A stretch of 64,000 nucleotides of DNA. Source: Lonicera japonica (lineage: Eukaryota; Streptophyta; Magnoliopsida; Dipsacales; Caprifoliaceae). Location of the stretch: assembly GCA_021464415.1 (NCBI GenBank), contig CM038470.1, positions 23,027,601-23,091,600 on the forward strand, given 5' to 3'. This document shows, piece by piece, positions 47,171 to 60,600 of this stretch. Position 1 is the stretch's first letter. The number at the start of each line of letters is the position of its first letter. The notes beneath the pieces are model-generated. The model did no database searches. It was given only the letters and a program-made list of their open reading frames with translations, and had not been told where the DNA came from. The translations under genes and the position numbers were made by a program.

Positions 47171-48544
47171 TCAAATTTAATAATATTTATCCTTAATTAA
47201 ATATGCGGCTAGTATTTGACTGTAAGTTTCAATAAAACTTACAGTCTTCCACGTAATCATTTTCCTTTGTCAAAATTTGGAGCTGTATAGTAGAGGAGGG
47301 TCAAACTTATAATTATACTGCTAAGTTTGCTTCAGACATTTAACATTTGAACTTTTGAGGTGGGAAGTTTAATTAAATCATACAAAGGTTTTAAAAGTTA
47401 CGTAATATTATTTAAGATTTGAACATTTTATAAGGTTAAATTGCTCAACTCGATCAGAAGCTTAAATGTTAAATTTTCGGGTGAAAAGTTTAACATTTAA
47501 ACGTCCGAAATGAAAATTTCACCGTACTCATTATGGCAATTAACAAACTTAACAACCATATATATATATATATAGCATGTAAGTTTACCGTACGCATAGC
47601 GAAAGGTCCAAAGAGGTGTACTCTGAGCCGTCCACTGGCCATGATCACAAATCTAACAAGCAATATCATTTAAATGGTTCTTTTGTAATTATTTAGCTGC
47701 TTGTATGGAGATGAATACCAACCCCTTAATTACGTCACAAATCTAACAAGCAATATTAATTTCTTACGCCAAGTAATTGCATGAATAATTATTACACTCG
47801 TTATTGTCAATAACAAAAAGGGACAAAGAAAATGCTTTTCTAACAAACTATTTCCCCTATTCATAGGCAAATCTAGAATTTCCGTGGGGTGGGCTGAACT
47901 GAGACTAAATTTTACAATACAAATCGTTCATAAAGTTAAATACTTTTTTTTCCTTAAATTAAGATTTAGTTATCAATTTAAGGTGTTTATTTTATCTTTT
48001 TTCTCCTTAAAGATTGGGGATATGATTAAACTCGAGTTGTAGAAAATGTGAAATCCATGCCAGGCGGCTAACTTTGAGTCTTCCCTCATCACCCTCCCTC
48101 GAACCAACCGAATCCTTTGCTTGTATAAATATAACATGTTTGTATTTATGATATCATACATGGATGATAGATCGTGTTGTCAAAAGAAAATTAAACCACT
48201 AATTTAAGACATCTTTTACAAAGAAAGTAATAATTTGACTGTTAAAGAGAGTAACTAAATTAACGCATTTTTTTCCATGTGATATGATATATATATATAT
48301 ATAAGAATTTAAGGTATTCTAAAATATGATAATTAAATATTTTAAAGAGGGTAACTAAATTAACCCAAATTTTCTTTTAACAGAAATACACAATATCCGA
48401 TATCAACATGGGAATAGAGGAATAAAAAAACGCTTTTTGTGAATTTGGTATGTGCTTCCCAAAGAAAGGAGCCTTCCTGGACCGGTCTATATCCACCTTA
48501 TGTCCACACATGAGCTTATTCAGACTAGCATACAATATTATATA
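47171..48544. other. Non-coding flank of unit 3
   Basis: It matches unit 2 at about 25000-26600 with small indels ('cactggccatgatcac', 'ttagctgcttgtatggaga'). A TA microsatellite lies near 48288-48303. No gene seen. Confidence 0.5.
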
Positions 48545-49033
48545 TAGGATTAACTATATTTTAGTATAACGTACTGACACCGAAATTTTATTTAATATAA
48601 GATTTATTTTTTTAAATAGAGCAACATATTTTCTGTTTGTTTTCAAATAATGCATTTATTAGTTTAGCCTTATAACACCATTAGTAGAGTGCTGATGTGG
48701 TGTGCATATATATGCACAGTCAACTTATTAATACACAGTAAGCAACAATTAAAAAAATAAAAATAATAAAATCTGAAAAAAATGATTTAATAAAGTTTAT
48801 ATCCAAGTTTATTAAAACAACAATTTTTTTATTTTATTTTTAATTGCATATTGTGTGTTAATAAACTGAGTGTACATACACATGGATGCCATATTAGAGC
48901 TCTATTAATGGTGTTATAAGGCTAAACTAACAGATGTATTATTTGAAAATAAACAAAAAAATACATTGCTTTATTTGAAAAAATAAAGTATCTTGTATTG
49001 AATGAAATTTCGTTACCACTACATTGTACTAAA
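48545..49033. mobile_element. Inverted-repeat MITE, AGGATTAACTA ends
   Basis: The two halves pair over most of their length: 'aggattaactatattttagta' and 'tactaaaatgtagttaatcct' at the ends, 'tagtttagccttataacacc' and 'ggtgttataaggctaaacta' inside. The target duplication is obscured by TA-rich flanks. Unit 2 lacks it at the matching point (about 26600). Confidence 0.75.
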
Positions 49034-50607
49034 ATGTAGTTAATCCTTGTATAAAAGTTGTATATTGTCTATGAGACTGACAATGTATTACATGGGAATT
49101 AAAATCTATTTTTACTATCTAATTATAATTATTCTATTGGACATGCTCTAAGGATCCCAATTTCGTTATACTGCATGGGCTTTATGCAATCGATCGTTAT
49201 TATATAGATATCCCTCACATAATATAGATCATTGAAAGGATATCAGAGACTTACCAAAGCATGGAAGTCAGGATCTTTCATAAAATAGATTCTTATTCAA
49301 AGATCGAGTGCATAATCGCATGTATAAGGTCACACTAACCCGTCAATTTGAAATCCAATTTGGGATTTTTCTTAGGAGGTATGAGAAAGGAATTGAAATG
49401 GAATAATATTGATTCTGCTAGAGATTATTACATTACGTAGTTGATTTTGTAACAAATTTTCAGCATGGTCACTATTATTATGGTTTGGCTGGATTGGAGT
49501 GAAAGACTACCAAGTTAAAGAAATTCTACCAAGATTCAAATTTGATTGTTTTTGCCTGTGGCTTATTATCCGGCCTTAATAATTCTTCAATTATCAAATT
49601 AATTTTAAAATGTATAAGCTATGGGTGGATCAAGTGTTCAAGGGGGAGGGGGTGAATGTTAGAAAACTTGAATTATTGCTCTCTTACAACTAACAATTTA
49701 CTCTAATCATATGGGCAATCATGTTCCTTTGTTGTATTGTGAATTTAATCCCTTTTACTTTATCATCCCATATTTCTATCTTTTCTTTAATTTTCAAATG
49801 CTTTCCTTTATTGTAACTTTACTATTATCAATGGTAATTATTTTTGTTATTTCCTGGCAATTTGTGTTGGATTTAATCTAAAAGTATTCTTCTTTTTCAA
49901 TGTAGCTATAGAAATATAGAGATGGGAGAGAAATGTATTGGGTAGTTGTCTCACAAGGTTTCCCACATTGGAAAACGTAGAAATTTAACATGTTAATATG
50001 AAGGGTTGGTTCACACATGTTGATATTTGTCATATGGTATGTTAGGGACATTATCAATACTACAAGGTAAACGTCATGACAAATGGAAAAAAATATTTAA
50101 AACGAGTAAACAACAATCGCATACTTTACTCATCATTTTGTTTATCTTTAATGATACTGTTCATTGCGGTGTCATCAAATTTGTGATGTTTGAGAGGTTT
50201 TAAGGACATTTTGGTGGATTCTGATTCCCAAGTTTGTTAATTTGCTCAATAACAATGCAACTGGTCCTTGGATTATTCATTATTAACATGGTCGTATAAA
50301 CCTTCTCGTAGATAAGCTCCGATGCCGAGTTGCCCACACTTTATAGACAAAAACAAGGGCCGGGACTTCATACCCAATTCTCAAACTACCACCCAAGTCA
50401 TTGACGGCCGTGGGAATTCAAATATTCGATCGAACAATCGTAACAAACTTAGGGTTTGATAACATATCACTAGCATATGACACACAAATATGTTTAGCAT
50501 TTTCACATTTTTTTGCCATTTTGGATGCCCTTGTATCATGTTTATAGGAAAATAGACCGAGCCCATAAAAAATGTTTATATAATCCAATATCAATAAGGA
50601 TATGACA
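49034..50607. other. Non-coding; end of unit 3 and unique DNA
   Basis: Up to about 49760 this matches unit 2 (26610-27790). Beyond that I see neither a gene nor a repeat I can name. Confidence 0.5.
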
Positions 50608-50615
50608 CAAGTGCA

Positions 50616-51105
50616 TAGGGGTGTGCACGGTTCGGTTAACCGAACCGTGCAATTTAACTGCCAACCGAACCAACCTGTCGGTTTTACGACAACGGTCAAC
50701 CAAGCTGAACCGCTACACACCTAAAACCGGTCGGGGTCGGTTCGGTTATTCGGTTATTGTCGGTTTTAGACTTTAATTTGGGCCTATTTTGTATTGTTGG
50801 GCCATGACATTAAAATCAATTTTTAATAAATAACATTTTAGTTTATATATTTTTTATCTATTTAATATTTAACATATAATATATATATATATAAAGAAAT
50901 AAATTTAACCAACCAATAGTAGCGTGACACATGTTATTTCGGTTCGGTTATTGCCGGTTTCGTAACTCCGCTAACCGCCAACCGAACCGACCCCCATCGG
51001 TTTTCATTTTTTTCAACCGAACCGGAACGAAAACCTTAAATAACCGCCTAAATCGGTTCGGTTCTGGCCGGTTTTTCGGTTTTTCAGTTTTTCTGCACAC
51101 CCCTA
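50616..51105. mobile_element. hAT-type MITE rich in GGTTCGGTT
   Basis: The ends TAGGGGTGTGCA and TGCACACCCCTA are perfect inverted repeats. They are flanked by the 8-bp near-match duplication caagtgca (50608-50615) and caggtgca (51106-51113), as in hAT transposition. Inside, 'cggttcggttaaccgaaccg' is itself a palindrome. The open frames across it are by-products. Confidence 0.88.
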
Positions 51106-51630
51106 CAGGTGCACTATTTAACGATGTTGTGTCTGTAGTGAGAAACATGTGGACCATAATTAAACATGTGACACTCCACAGGTGCCATTCATACCATTCC
51201 TCGCGTCTCATGGAAGTTGTGGTACTAGTTGTAATTAAAGCATATAAATGTTCAGAAAGTGAGCCAACGGATTAAATGAAAGGTAAATACACTCCACCTT
51301 GGCTTTCTAACACTTGGAAAAAGTGGCATTGAAGTATTGAAAATGCCACAAAAGTATCACAAATGTTCTTGTATATTAATTACGCTAAGAGTACAAGAGT
51401 ACTAAAGTAAATCACATTTAATAGTATAGCGCATAAAATGATGCGTCAAAAGTGTTTTACTGACCAATTAAGCACATTCTACTCAAAACTTTTTTGTACA
51501 CATTATATGCTTGTTTGTAATATTGTGCTGGATGTGAAATGAATGTGACATTGCGGAACTCGCAAGGACAATACCAGATGTTTTTATAGTTGAAATATAG
51601 TGTAGTATGGGTTTTGTTAACAATAATAGG

Positions 51631-54600
51631 TTAGAGAGGCCCATATCTATCTGATCTGACCTTGAGGAGTCTCTTCTGTATTGATCTGAAGCTACTGTTG
51701 CCCCTCCCTGACCAGCGTGATGAAGCGCTTTTTAGAAATTCTGATACCATGGGTGATTTTGAACTCCACTCTTCTGCTAGACTGTCATCATACTCTGCAC
51801 ATTTTTAAATGAAAATAAAATTAATAATAAATAACTAAACACTGCAATATGTCAGGTGTGTTTGAATTTTGATTGAACAAGGGATAAAAGGATTGGTATG
51901 TTACAATATTCGTTTATGGAATTTATCTCCTTCTGAGGTTTTCGATTGCATTATTCTACAGTTAGATAATAGTATGCAACGTAAGCCAACTAAATTTTTA
52001 ATTGGATTGAATGCTTAACCCCCCCAAACCAACCCAAAACTGAAAAAAAAAAATAAAAAAAAAAAAGAGAATTGATTTAGTTATTTTTGAGGAATTTGTT
52101 GGCTTGCACATCCACCGTGTTGAATTTGTTTACATGAAAAACACAGGCCATCAAACACCACAATTTTCGTGGAAAATATAGCCAATCCAACAAACCCTAA
52201 TTACACTTCTTCGTTCATGGAAAATGCCCAAAGTTTCATGGTAGTACTTGCTTTACCCTAACTTTCCCATTCTTCCATGGAATTCAAAAACACCTCTGCC
52301 CTAAGTTTTGTTTCCAGAACAATTTCCATAGAATTTGACTATTTCCCATGTAAACCAGAAAAAGCATCCGAAAAATATCAAATATCATATAGATAGGGAA
52401 GCAGGAAGGCGCATAAAATGTCAATAGAATTAGAAAAGTCACCTGAAGAAGCAGGCAGATGATAGTTCCTTTTCAAGAACTTGGAAGCTTCCCCATCTTT
52501 CTTATGGCATAGAACTCTTATTAAAGTGTGAGCATCTCCCACAACCCTTAGTCCCATTTTATGTGAAGATTCTGATCCTGTCGAAATGTGTTCACTTGCA
52601 TTCATCAACATCCGTATAACAGATTCAGTCTGCAAAAAAGAACAAAACATGTAAAAATTAATAATACATATCAACTACTGGGATCATGAGTGGTGCCTAC
52701 GTGGAGCTTCACCCCAAGTTTATTACATTGCAGTACACCGTGTATGCAACAAACGAATAGGAGAATAGCAATATCTACCTGAAGAGAAAAGAGGTTCAGG
52801 ATTTGATGGGCAAGTTTTGCTTCTACCTCAACTAATGAACGAGGAAGGCCTTCTCCGTCAGCAACAAATAGGTCCTACGAAGGCAAATGATTTAAGTTTC
52901 AATTATTCAGTACCAAAGTTTAAAGAAAATCTTTCTATGTTTTGATATTTTATATTATACTAACAATAGGACACTTGGAACAGTCTCTTTTTAAGGGAGT
53001 TCTTGTTCAATTTGTTCTAGTGCTCAGGAAAGATCTTTTCAATTGAAAGGTTAGAGATTCAAAACTTTCTCCACTCGTTCTTTTAAAAAAAATAGTATTT
53101 AAAGGGTGGGCCCGACAATTTAGGTGTGGACCAAGAATTCTTGCTCTCCATAAATGCATACTTCTTCCTCAAAATTGATAGTTCCATTTTCCTTTTGGGA
53201 CATAAATAATGTGCCAAACTAACAATAGAAAACAAGTTGCATTTTTAACCATTGAATTGGTTGAAACTAGTGTTTTCTTAAAAAGTAACAAAGTGGGACT
53301 ATCAATTTGAGACGGAAAGGGTAGCATATAATAGAACAAATAATAGTTTGTTCTAGAGGTCAAGATACTCCTAGCATTCATTTATAGAGTTTCAAAACTT
53401 TCCCCACTCATCATACTTGGGTCTTCCATTGGGCAATAATTCGAGATCAATTGGGTTTTGGAGCCCAGTGGTGGAGAAAATTAGCAAGCGGTTAGATGGT
53501 TTGTGGAAGGGATGTCTTTCTAAAGATGGGAAACTTAAACTTATTCATTTATAGAGTTCTTGAAAGCATCCCCATCTATTATCTTTCTCTTTTCAAAATC
53601 CCAGTGGCGGTGGCCAAAATTATAGAGAAGACGATTAGGAATTTTTTATGGGAAGGCTTTGTCAAAAGAAAAGGTGCTCACTTGGTGGGGTGGGAGAAGG
53701 TGTGTAAGAGCAAAAAGAGAGGTGGGTTGGGAATCGGAAACACCATCAGTAGGAATGATGCACTTTTGGGTAAATGGATTTGGAGGTTTCCTAGGGAACC
53801 AAATGCGTTTTGGCATTTGATTATAAAAAGTAAATACGGCATTCAAGATAATGGATGGGATTCTAACGTGGTGGAAAGAAGCACTCACAGGAGTCTGCAG
53901 TGTTCTAAAAATCACGATTTTTGGCCTATAAATCGGCAAAAAATCGGAAATCGGTAGTTAGCCGATTGGATTTCCTTGAATCAGTTGGCGAAAATCAAGT
54001 GTCTCAAAAATCGAGTGAAAATGGGGAAAAGTTGGGGGAAATTGGGGAGCTAAAATCCAATTAGAAAACAAAAATAAAATTACTAAAATGACGACATTTT
54101 TGGAGGATTTTTTTTTATAAGAAACACGTCATTTTTAGAGGATTTATTCATTCTTCTTTCAATTCCGAACCATAAGATGAAAATGGAAGGAGATGATAGA
54201 GAAAGACGGTTGTGGTTGTGGTTGTGGTTGTGGTTGTGGGTGTGAGGAAGAGAGGAGTTAAGAAAATAATAGGGTTTTAATTTAAAGTGGTCAATGACCT
54301 AACTAACCTTAGTTATATTGAATATTTATAGAATTACTAATGGACCCATTAAATTTATGAGGTGTTATTCTCTTTTTTAAAAAAATAAAAAATAAAAAAT
54401 TGTTGCTTATTTAAATGATATCTAATATTTTGAAAAGTAACAAAAAAAATAATAATAAATTTAGTTAAACTTTTGGTAGAGAATACAATTTAATTTATAT
54501 ATAAAAAAAAGTAATCTAATTTATATTTTTTTGTGATTTTATTAGAGGAAAATAATGTTATTATATTACTTAATTCCCGATTTTTCAAATTATGGGTTTG

Positions 54601-57600
54601 CCAATTAATTCCCGATTTCTCCAAAAATCCCCACCTCACCGATCTAGGTTCGATTTATGATTTTTAGAACACTGGGAGTCCGTGGAAGGCTATCTCGCAA
54701 GGCATCGAAGGCTTTGTTAAAAATATTCAATATAAGGTAGGGGATAGGGCTAGAACTCGATTTTGGGTAGATCGATGGGCAAGTAATACATCTTTGGCAA
54801 CCTTATTTCCAAGACTGTATAAAATTGCTAGTTCTTTAAATGCTACAATCCGGGCCAATGTGTTGTGAGGGGCAAATTCCTCTTATACATGGGATATCAC
54901 TTTCCGTGGAAATTTCAATGAAATCGGGATAAATGAGTTCATGGACTTGATGGGGTTGTTCAATAATTGGCGGATAGATAAGCTTGAAAGCGACTCTAGG
55001 TAGTGGATGGGGGAAAAGAATGGTGCTTTCTCAACTATATCCTTTTTTTTATATCTTCTCAGATTCCCAGGAGGTTGAGTTCAGGCCTTACAGCATGGTT
55101 TGGAAATGTAGTATACCCCAAAAAGTGAAGGTTCTAGCATGGTTGACTGTGTGGAAGAGAGTTAACACAGCAAATGTTTTACAACAACGGAAACCGTTCC
55201 TTCAGATATAGCTTACTTGGTGCGTAATGTGCAAAAAGGGGGGAGAGACGGTGGATCATTTATTGTTACATTGTCCATTTGCGCAAAATATTTGGGCTAA
55301 CGTACGAAGGGTGTTTGGGGCTTGTTACGGCTTTTCCAGAAACATGGTATTATCAATTGGTTGGTTTATCAAAGGAAGCCAAAAGAAGGCTAAAATATTA
55401 TGGAGATGTTATTTGGCGGTGATGTGGTGCATTAGGGAGAGAAAAAATCGAGAATTTTCGAGGACAAGGAAGTGAATGAAGATGAGCTATGGAGTAGAGT
55501 TAAGGCGTTAGCATCATTATGGGCTTATTCGTCAAATGCCTTTGGAGCGTATTCAATTACTAATATTTCACGGGACTGGGCATCAATTTTGGGATAGTTC
55601 TTATTGTGGGATAGTTCCTATTGTTACAGGGGACTTAGGAATAGTTGTGTGCCATGCGGCTTCATATTTTGATGTTCTTTTTGTGTTTTTGTCATGCTGC
55701 CTTCAGTGATCTCCTCGACCACTGTTGGCTGATTTCTTTCTTGTATTGATTTTTCTCATCACTTAAAAAATAATAAAACAAATAAAATTGTTAAGGGTCT
55801 TTCATACATTTAGATGCGAAGCAAGACACTTGCTCTCCATTAATATATAGTATTAGATTATACCAATAACTAATTATCCCCGAATCCCAATGGTATGTCT
55901 CATATTAAGAGTGGTGTTAGTAGAAACTAAATTGATATACCAACGTTAAGCTATTTACGAGGATAAAACTGAGGATGGTTACTGTAGCCAGTGGACAGGT
56001 CATATACCTTTAAGATATTAAGGTCCTCTTCCATCATAGGGATATCTGAATCAGAGAATGCACGAGAAGGCCCTCCATCCAGCAGTACCCAAACATAGCC
56101 CTCCTATACCACAAAAATATAACAAATCAGAAATGAACAAAAGGGGCATTTGCACACTAAGTTCAAAAGAGAATAAGCTCTCGTACCAATGATGCCCTAC
56201 AAATGCTTGACACCACTAGGTCTCTGAGTGCATCATCAATTGTCCCGCACACATGGTTGAGGACCTGCATAAATGAAACTGAGATAAGGAATCCTCCCCA
56301 AAGGATCCTAACTTTGGAAAACACTAACACTCCATTTGGAATTTTGCTTAAGGGAAAGTGAGGAAAAGAAAAGAAAAGAAAAGTGACGAGTGGAAAGGTA
56401 ACCAACTTTAATGAAACTTTTAATTAAAAAGAAGCCCTTATCAATAATATATATTAAAAAAAGAAAAAAGATATCTCCTCATACACAAGGATATACATGT
56501 AAATTAATGTAAATATACTACTCCCTCCATCCCAAATTAAGACTCCACTATTCATGTTTGGGATGTCCCAATTCCTTTTTAGGACATAATCAATGTAATA
56601 AATTTCAAAATACCAAACAAGTCGCGTTCTCAACCATTGATTAGTTTGAAATTAGTGCATTCCTTAAAAAGACCGAAAAATCAATGCCGACTCTTAATTT
56701 TCAAACTGAGGGAGTACTCTCTTTTCTGTTTTCCAGCTTCTCAACACAAGAATCTTTTCTCTCCTTTCGTTTCCGTTAGAATTGAAACAGTTATCAGGTG
56801 TTTGTAAGACTATCATTTCCATTCTTTTACCTTCTTCCCCTACTAATAAATATTTTTCATTCCTTTCCTACCAAGCCAAATGGAGTGCAAGCCACGTGGA
56901 GTAAACAAAGAGGTGATCATGTAAGAAATGTGACACACACAGAGAGTCAAATGTCTTACAGTGTCAAAATGTGGAATTATACTATCCAAGCGAGCACCTT
57001 CAACGGTACCGTGATATAAATGAAACAGGAACGATTCTCTCAAATCCCAGAACACAACTCTGGCTCCTGGAATATTGTCAACAAAAGCTTGAACAAAATG
57101 TCTTTGCAAACATTAAGGACATCGAGATATATATTTAAAAAAAAAAAAATATAACAAAATGAATTTGAAGATTTATTATTCCCAGAAGGAATTTGGATAT
57201 TTGTTTTTGTAGATTACACCAAATTCAGTTCAGAAAGATGAGTGCATCAATGTAATAAACAACACAGCTGCAGCTTCAAGAATGTAAAGCATCCTATTAT
57301 GGAAGATATTAAAACAAGTAATAACAAAGTGAGGCTAGTAAAAAACCCAATTAAGGGTTATTGCCGAACAAAAACCAACATAAACCTTATTCTCAATCTT
57401 CTTTGCCTAACATTGATTAACATAAACCCCACTTCTTTGCATATTTCCTTTCTTTTGGCTGTTTGAATAATCTATGGAATTCAACATAATAGACAACAAC
57501 TTACTGAGATCTAAGATTTCCAGTTAGAGTAACAGTGCCACAGAGCAGCAACTCAACCTATAAACAGCTCCTAGAGAAGGTCCTAAGAAGCATGTTCTAA

Positions 57601-60600
57601 GTGAGTAGAGCATAGATGTCGAGCACGAAGACTGACACATGTCCGACATGTTTTCCACATGTTCATAGTTTATAAAAATCCTTCATTTTGAAACGTTAAA
57701 ACTCTTCTTGAATACTACCCAAAACATGACCAACCAACAATGAGATAAGGCATGACTTTCTGTTGGTATGCAAAAATAGTACAATTGTTAATAATAAAGT
57801 ATTTATATTACCAGGAGTGACACAAGGGATGTCTAAAGAATGAGAGGAAACAGTAACCCTTCATATTTGTAAATATACTCCCTAGTCCCTCCATCCCCAA
57901 TTAAGAGTCCATGTTTGACTTTCACATTTTTTAAGAATGCATTAATTTAATCATAATCAATGGCTTACAATGAAACTTGACAAGTCTCCTAACATGGGTT
58001 TTGGTACGTTGATTATGTTTTGAAAAGGAAAGTGGACTCTTAATTTGGCACATCTCGAATAGGAATAGTGGACTCTTATTTTGGGACAGAGGGAGTATAA
58101 TATACATTTATATAATATGACAGGAATGAGGTTGAGCTTCCCTTCAAAACTCAAGTCGACTGGGAAATTGATTTGTTGTATGCTATGAAAGTTAATGTAC
58201 TTACCTGTAAAGTCGCAAATGTTTTTTATGTAATGAGATGCAGTATCCCTGATGCAGTCAATTGTGGCCACAAACAGCTCATCAACTGATTCGCTAGAAT
58301 CAAGCATTGCATCTGAAGTATCCGGAGGTTCTTCAGCTGGATGAACCAGAACAACTATTAGATTATTTATCATTTTTTACAGTCAACGATATCATGTCAT
58401 TGATATCAAAAGCAACGTAGAAAAGCTCTCTAGTCTACCAAATTAAAAAGAAACTCTATGTTTCAGTGTTCTATTAAAAGTTAATGATGGTAAATAAATT
58501 ACCATTATTTAAAAGGTTCATATTTGTGTATCACAAGAATTTATAGCCCAACTTTAGAGCATGGCCCTTAATGTTGATATGTCCTGAAAAGGATGGTAGG
58601 GCTTTCGATTTTGAAACAGAGGGAGTATATTTAAATTTTTAAGGTTCCTACATTCAGTTGACATATTTAATTACTTTTTAAATTCCCCACTTCAATTACA
58701 TATTCGTTTTTGCATAATTATAGATAGTTTTGTATTTAATATTTTAATACCAGATAGCTTTATTTTTGCAAACCTCACTTTGCTTTTCATTAAATGAGGT
58801 GAACATGGGGTCTATAGTTTCCTTCAAATAATTTCTATGTGAGTTCATTTAGTAGCAAAGATGCATCTACTTTTGAATGCTGCATCTATTTATACAAGCA
58901 GTCCCCAAGAGGCCACTTAAGCAATTGCCTGTAACAACAGCTAACAGAACAAGCCGCTGGGTCCTTTAGGATATAATCTAATTTGACTAGTAAAGCAACA
59001 GATATTTATCAACACCAAGCCTCCTACACATCAAATGTTTGCAATCATTATCTAAAAATCTGAAAAGATACGTAACCTAGCATGTGGTTTATACTTTATA
59101 ATGGTTTCAAAAAATGACACAAATAAACATGTACACATACACCTATACACTATACAACTCTCCCATTTGAAATTTAAAATTTGAAGACAATCCTCTCATA
59201 CAAACTACGTATATCTACATAATTTGGAAACTAAGGGTTGTCCCATTTTGATGGGACCTTTCTAAAAGAATTTTAGGGTTGGTACACATTAGAAAAGGAA
59301 TATATATATGTATTGTTGGAAATCAAGATTATATTGTTTACGGCAGTAGATTGATTTACGGAATGTTTTTAGTTATGGTATTGTTTTATGGGGTATTTTG
59401 TATTTACACCCCATATTTTAAGTGCAATTTTGAGGTTACACCCCTGACCCCACATATTTTTCTGTCTTTGCACCCCGCAGCAGTTAGTGGGTTCTATTAA
59501 CTTCTGTTAAATAAGAAGAAAATGACCATTATGCCCTCAAAATAAGATAGCTGCAGCAGTGTAATCAATGAGTAATGTCTTAATATATAATTATATATAC
59601 ACATACACATATAAATCAACACTCTTATATTTTCACACATGTATATAGGACATTTCTCAAGCTCTTAAACATGGAAAGGAAGTTCTGAAGTAATGGACTT
59701 CGATTTCAGTAGTACGGAGGCTACAACTTCATGATTTCCTATATATTACGCACGAATTTTTAATATATTGGTTTGGGCAGGTTGAAATTTTCATGTACGC
59801 ACTATAATTAGAATAAGAAGATCATGGGGCTTGTTTGAGTCATTGAGTGGTAAAAGACTAAAGGCCTTAATTTTAAAAGGATTAGTGCACAGGTTCGACC
59901 TACATGACTCTCTACACTCATCCCTCTCACCCATTTGCCTCACCCAATATCTACTAAATAATGAATCACTATGTATAAAAAAGAAATAAAAATTGAGAAA
60001 GACAAGGAAATTAGAAAAATTGGATGTAGTTACCAATTGAAAAGATGAGATTTGGATCTCTTTGTTTCAGTTTTTATCTGCAAATTACAGATTTAAGCCT
60101 CATATTACAATTTAATGAAAATCTATATTATTTTCCTGATTGGGAATTTTCCTATACAATCCATTTTTTGTTCTCTTCTGTTTCCCTTTTACCTGGGGAC
60201 TATGGTGTTCAGAGTTGTCCCGAATTTATGTCGTTCGGAGTTATCCTTGGTCCAAACATACCTTAGATGGCAATTTCATAAATTGCATCATTCCTTACTT
60301 CTTTATTCCTGTTGAAGAGCATGATATACATTGTTGGCCCACTATTTAACAGCTTAAGCTTTTGGGAGAGATGGTTTCTAACATGGTATCAGAGCTCAGG
60401 TTCTGCAAGTTCTCGGGTTTAAATCCTCCCGCTTGTATTTATTTCCCCTTTTGGTTTGGCCGGTTTGGCCTTTGGATTGGTTTCCCCCTTTGGTTTGGCC
60501 TTTGGTTTGCTTTGGCTCTCCACGTGCGAGTGGAGGTCGCACATGAGGGGGAGTGTTGAAAAGCATGATATATATTGTTGGCCCACTACCTAACAGCTTA

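Larger units (their letters stand above)
41410..49760. repeat. Thaumatin duplication unit 3
   Basis: This is the paralogue of unit 2 (22715-28130), with three MITEs (about 45.6-46.0, 46.8-47.2 and 48.5-49.0 kb) added. It contains intact thaumatin-like copy B. The right limit is set by loss of similarity after 'tttaatcccttttacttta'. Confidence 0.72.

Noticed and set aside
50931..51275. 114-codon frame on plus and 87-codon frame on minus
   Set aside because: Both are created by the palindromic GGTTCGGTT repeats of the hAT-type MITE and have no protein family match.
57957..58150. Extension of the UNC-13-like exon frame beyond 58205
   Set aside because: The GTAAGT donor at 58204 and the matching phase with the next exon (56960-57066) show that it is intron, and a Stowaway element lies there.
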